5,842 nucleotides of DNA from Pelobacter sp. UBA5610 (lineage in GTDB: Bacteria; Desulfobacterota; Desulfuromonadia; Desulfuromonadales; Syntrophotaleaceae): NCBI GenBank assembly GCA_002424645.1, contig DIKU01000153.1, positions 1 through 5,842 of the forward strand. Direction: 5' to 3'. The position numbers and the translations under genes are program-made. Within the stretch, counting starts at the first letter, position 1. Every line of letters begins with the position of its first letter. Shown here piece by piece: positions 3,501-5,842 of the stretch. The notes beneath the pieces were generated by a model that saw nothing but the letters and a program-made list of their open reading frames with translations, had not been told where the DNA came from and did no database searches.

Positions 3501-5842
3501 GGTTTGTTACCCTGTCGGCTGAGGTAGACGCGCAGAAGGCTGAGCAGTTTATCCATATCGACCGGCTTGGACAGATAGTCGTCGGCACCGGCTTCCAGGC
3601 ACAGGGCGCGGTCTTCCGCCATGGCCTTGGCAGTCAAGGCGATTATGGGCAAATTGCTAAAGCGCTGCTGGGCGCGGATGCGGCGCATGGCTTCATAACC
3701 GTCCATGACCGGCATCATGATATCCATCAGTACCAGCTCGATACCAGGTTCAATGTCCAGTTTCTCCAGGGCCAATTCCCCGTCATCGGCCAGGCTTACC
3801 TGCAGGCCGTGCTTGCGCAGCACCTGGGAAAGGGCAAAAGTATTGCGCAGGTCATCGTCCACCAAAAGGATGCTGCGACCCTGCAAAATATCGTCATGAT
3901 CTTGCAAAATGGGGGTCTGCACCCGCTGTTCCGAAGGCAGAGCGGTATCGATGGTGTGCAAAAACAGGGTTACTTCCGCCAACAATCTTTCCGGCGAGTT
4001 GATTCCTTTGACCACCACGCTGTCGGCAAACACGCTCAGGTCATGGTATGCCTCTTCGGAGAGTTCCTGGCCGGTATAGACGATAATGGGCGGCAAGGAT
4101 CCCTCGCTGTGGCTTTCATGCAGTTTATGAAGAAACTCCTGCCCCGACATTCCCGGCAGGGTAAGGTCAAGGATGATGCAGTCAAAGCGTGTATTTTCCA
4201 GTGCCGACAAGGCTTGTTCTGCCGTATTCATGCAGGAAATGCGGATATCGTCATCCCCAAGTAAAGTCGTAAGGGCCTTTTGGGCGGTCGAATCGTCCTC
4301 TATGACAAGAAGTTCCTTGACCTTTTTGTCCAACAGACCTTCGACGTGCTGAAACACCTGTCCGATGTCAGTCCGGCTCACCGGTTTGCTGATAAAGCCG
4401 ATAGCGCCCTGTTGCATGTAGCGTATATCCCGATCACGGGCGGAGACGATGTGAACCGGGATATGCCGGGTTGCCCGGTTGGCCTTGAGTTGTTGCAGAA
4501 CTTCCTCTCCGGAAAGGTCCGGCAGGCCAAGGTCGAGGATGATGGCGCTCGGCTGGTGTTTAACGGCCAAGGCCAGTCCGGAACGGCCATCCTGGGCCGC
4601 AAGTCGTTTGAACCCGCGCTTTTCGGCCATGCCGAGCATGGTTTTGGCAAATACAGGATCATCCTCCACCACCAGCAATGACTTGTCCCCTGGTTGCAAA
4701 ACGGACCGGTCATCATCAAGATAGGGTGTCGGTGCGGTGGTAAATGCCACCGGTGGCAGAGAAACAGGTACGGAAACAGGTTGAACCGGTGTGCTTGCAC
4801 TAACCTCGGGCTGTGCGGCAATCAAGGGTACGATCAGGGTGAAGGTACTGCCGACGCCCACGGCACTTTCCAGCAGCAGTCGCCCGCCCAGCAGTTTGGC
4901 CAGTTCCCGCGAGATCGTCAGGCCGAGGCCGGTACCGCCATATTGGCGAACCGTTGAGCCATCGGCTTGCTGGAAGGCTTCGAATATATCCCGCTGCTTT
5001 TCCGCGGGGATGCCGATGCCCGTGTCCTTGACCGTAAACGCCAGGGACGGTTCCTTAACCAGTTCCGGCGGGGCCAGTTCCAAATGCAGGGTAACCGACC
5101 CCTGATGGGTGAATTTGAAGGCGTTGGATAGCAGGTTTTTGAGAATCTGCTCCAATCGCAAGGGATCGATCAGGATCGATGCCGGCAGGTCGGCTTCAAG
5201 AACCGTACGGAATTCAACCTCCTTGTTACGGGACATCGGTTTAACCTGGGCGCACAGGGAGTCGATAAAGGGAGCCAATCCGAGGGTTTCAGGTTGCAAG
5301 GTCATTTTACCCGACTCGATTTTGGATAAATCGAGGATTTCATTGATCAGGGTCAGAAGATCGATCCCCCCCTTGCGGATGATGGCGACCGATTCAAGTT
5401 GTTGCTCGGACAGATTCTTTTCCTCATTATCAAGCAAATCCTTGGCCAGAATCAGCAGGCTATTGAGGGGGGTGCGTAATTCATGGGACATATTGGCCAG
5501 GAATTCCGATTTGTAACGGCTGGCACGTTCCAATTCCAGGGCCTGTAATTCCAGCGCCTGGCCGGTTTCTTCCAATTGATGGTTCTGACGCTGTACGTCA
5601 GCTTTCTGCCGTTCCAGACTTTCGCTTTTTTCTTCAAGCTCGGCGTTGATCTGCTGCAGTTCTTCACTCTGGGCTTTGAGACGTTCTTCCGACAGTCGCA
5701 AGAGTCTGGTCTGCTCTTCCATTTCCTCGTTGGAAGCGCGTAATTCCTCCTGCTGTGCTTGAAGTTCCTCAGACATCGCTTGCGACTGGTCGAGCAGATG
5801 GGCCAGTTCCGTCTGGTTCTGGGCAGACTGAATGGCGATGGC
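3497..5842 (-). CDS. Hybrid sensor histidine kinase with three receiver domains (N-terminus beyond window)
   Basis: 781 residues are visible. The frame is open to the right edge, so the sensory part is missing; residue 1 is the codon ending the window. Residues 1-22 (starting AIAIQSAQNQ) look like the last helix of a GAF-type domain, by family memory. An E/Q-rich coiled coil follows (about 20-110). The HisKA domain has phospho-histidine H120 in MSHELRTP. The ATPase domain has the N box N240 (LLSNAFKFT), DTGIGIP from D273, and GGTGLGL (302-308). A Pro/Val/Ser/Thr-rich linker (about 339-385) leads to REC1 (D437, K486), REC2 (D559, T590, and K612 followed by G rather than P) and REC3 (D707, T737, K759). 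All three acceptor aspartates are present. There is no HPt domain and no DNA-binding domain. The protein should autophosphorylate and relay phosphate, probably to the REC-GGDEF protein of the same operon (inference). The internal Met at 5776 lies inside the coiled coil and is not the real start. Confidence 0.96.
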   Translation of the reverse strand, partial: AIAIQSAQNQTELAHLLDQSQAMSEELQAQQEELRASNEEMEEQTRLLRLSEERLKAQSEELQQINAELEEKSESLERQKADVQRQNHQLEETGQALELQALELERASRYKSEFLANMSHELRTPLNSLLILAKDLLDNEEKNLSEQQLESVAIIRKGGIDLLTLINEILDLSKIESGKMTLQPETLGLAPFIDSLCAQVKPMSRNKEVEFRTVLEADLPASILIDPLRLEQILKNLLSNAFKFTHQGSVTLHLELAPPELVKEPSLAFTVKDTGIGIPAEKQRDIFEAFQQADGSTVRQYGGTGLGLTISRELAKLLGGRLLLESAVGVGSTFTLIVPLIAAQPEVSASTPVQPVSVPVSLPPVAFTTAPTPYLDDDRSVLQPGDKSLLVVEDDPVFAKTMLGMAEKRGFKRLAAQDGRSGLALAVKHQPSAIILDLGLPDLSGEEVLQQLKANRATRHIPVHIVSARDRDIRYMQQGAIGFISKPVSRTDIGQVFQHVEGLLDKKVKELLVIEDDSTAQKALTTLLGDDDIRISCMNTAEQALSALENTRFDCIILDLTLPGMSGQEFLHKLHESHSEGSLPPIIVYTGQELSEEAYHDLSVFADSVVVKGINSPERLLAEVTLFLHTIDTALPSEQRVQTPILQDHDDILQGRSILLVDDDLRNTFALSQVLRKHGLQVSLADDGELALEKLDIEPGIELVLMDIMMPVMDGYEAMRRIRAQQRFSNLPIIALTAKAMAEDRALCLEAGADDYLSKPVDMDKLLSLLRVYLSRQGNKP
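3510..3513 (-). promoter_or_regulatory. Ribosome binding site of cheR
   Basis: AGGG on the - strand lies within the last codons of the kinase gene, 9 bases before the GTG at 3500 but 18 bases before the ATG at 3491. The spacing favours the GTG start and 4-base translational coupling to the kinase. Confidence 0.45.
4682..4828 (-). other. Low-complexity Pro/Val/Ser linker between kinase core and receiver domains
   Basis: The segment between the ATPase domain and REC1 is rich in P, V, S, T and A, with the short repeat VPVS visible in PVSVPVSLPP. At DNA level the 9-mer GAAACAGGT occurs twice 12 bases apart on the + strand (4761-4769 and 4773-4781), a small in-frame duplication. It is likely a flexible tether that lets the receiver domains reach H120. 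Confidence 0.6.
5513..5782 (-). other. E/Q-rich coiled-coil segment of the hybrid kinase
   Basis: This part of the kinase gene encodes about 90 residues of continuous helix rich in Glu, Gln and Leu with no Pro or Gly apart from one Gly near the end. It begins QAMSEELQAQQEELRASN. Glu-Glu pairs sit at visible residues 25-26, 32-33 and 39-40, exactly seven apart. The first two have Ala at -3 and +3, resembling the [AST]-x-x-[EQ]-[EQ]-x-x-[AST] pattern of chemoreceptor methylation sites. It transmits the signal from the sensor domain to H120 and may be a methylation target (inference). Confidence 0.65.

Noticed and set aside
3809..4681. Long + strand open frames (3809-4264 and 4280-4681) opposite the receiver domains of the kinase
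   Set aside because: They are antisense shadows of the clearly conserved receiver-domain frame, encode nothing recognisable and have no supporting ribosome sites that I can see.
4761..4781. Direct repeat GAAACAGGT x2, considered as a mobile-element or regulatory repeat
   Set aside because: It lies in frame within a low-complexity protein linker (VPVS repeat) and is explained by that.
5774..5776. ATG at 5776 as the start of the hybrid kinase
   Set aside because: The frame stays open for all 22 codons up to the window edge, and those codons encode a continuing helix typical of the end of a sensor domain. The Met is internal.
1..5842. Mobile elements, CRISPR arrays, tRNA or rRNA genes
   Set aside because: No repeat-spacer pattern, transposase or integrase frame, terminal inverted repeats or tRNA-like cloverleaf was seen. 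Almost all of the window is accounted for by the five genes.

Overview
The window carries the 3' end of a cell-division gene, ftsZ, on the + strand. Facing it on the - strand is a tightly packed signal-transduction operon of four genes. The organism is a Gram-negative bacterium of middling GC content. The FtsZ tail and the style of the signalling genes suggest a proteobacterium in the wide sense, most likely Desulfuromonadales/Desulfobacterota (Pelobacter/Geobacter relatives). This placement is an inference from sequence feel; no search was run.

Layout: 1-399 (+) is the last 132 codons of ftsZ. Positions 400-629 are non-coding and hold several small hairpins and a strong intrinsic terminator (559-593) oriented for ftsZ. 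From 630 to the right edge everything is on the - strand and is transcribed from right to left: a hybrid histidine kinase with three receiver domains (5842-3497, 5' end cut off by the window), a CheR-type methyltransferase (3500-2670), a receiver-less CheB-type methylesterase (2598-1990) and a REC-PAS-GGDEF diguanylate cyclase (2009-630). Kinase and cheR overlap by 4 bases and cheB and the cyclase gene overlap by 20 bases, so this is almost certainly one operon. The only gap is 71 bases between cheR and cheB. It contains the best Shine-Dalgarno sequence of the window, placed in front of a 7-codon mini-ORF rather than in front of cheB.

How the genes may work together (inference): a sensory hybrid kinase autophosphorylates and passes phosphate through receiver domains. 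The likely final output is the REC domain of the diguanylate cyclase, which would set c-di-GMP levels. CheR and CheB would add and remove methyl esters on glutamates to adapt the sensor. No methyl-accepting chemotaxis protein, CheA or CheW lies in the window. The logic therefore resembles the Wsp system with a single hybrid kinase in place of the receptor/CheA pair. The kinase has a long E/Q-rich coiled coil just before its histidine domain, with glutamate pairs spaced seven residues apart in a context like MCP methylation sites. This makes it a candidate in-operon substrate for CheR/CheB and is the most interesting hypothesis here. The promoter and the sensory N-terminus lie beyond position 5842.
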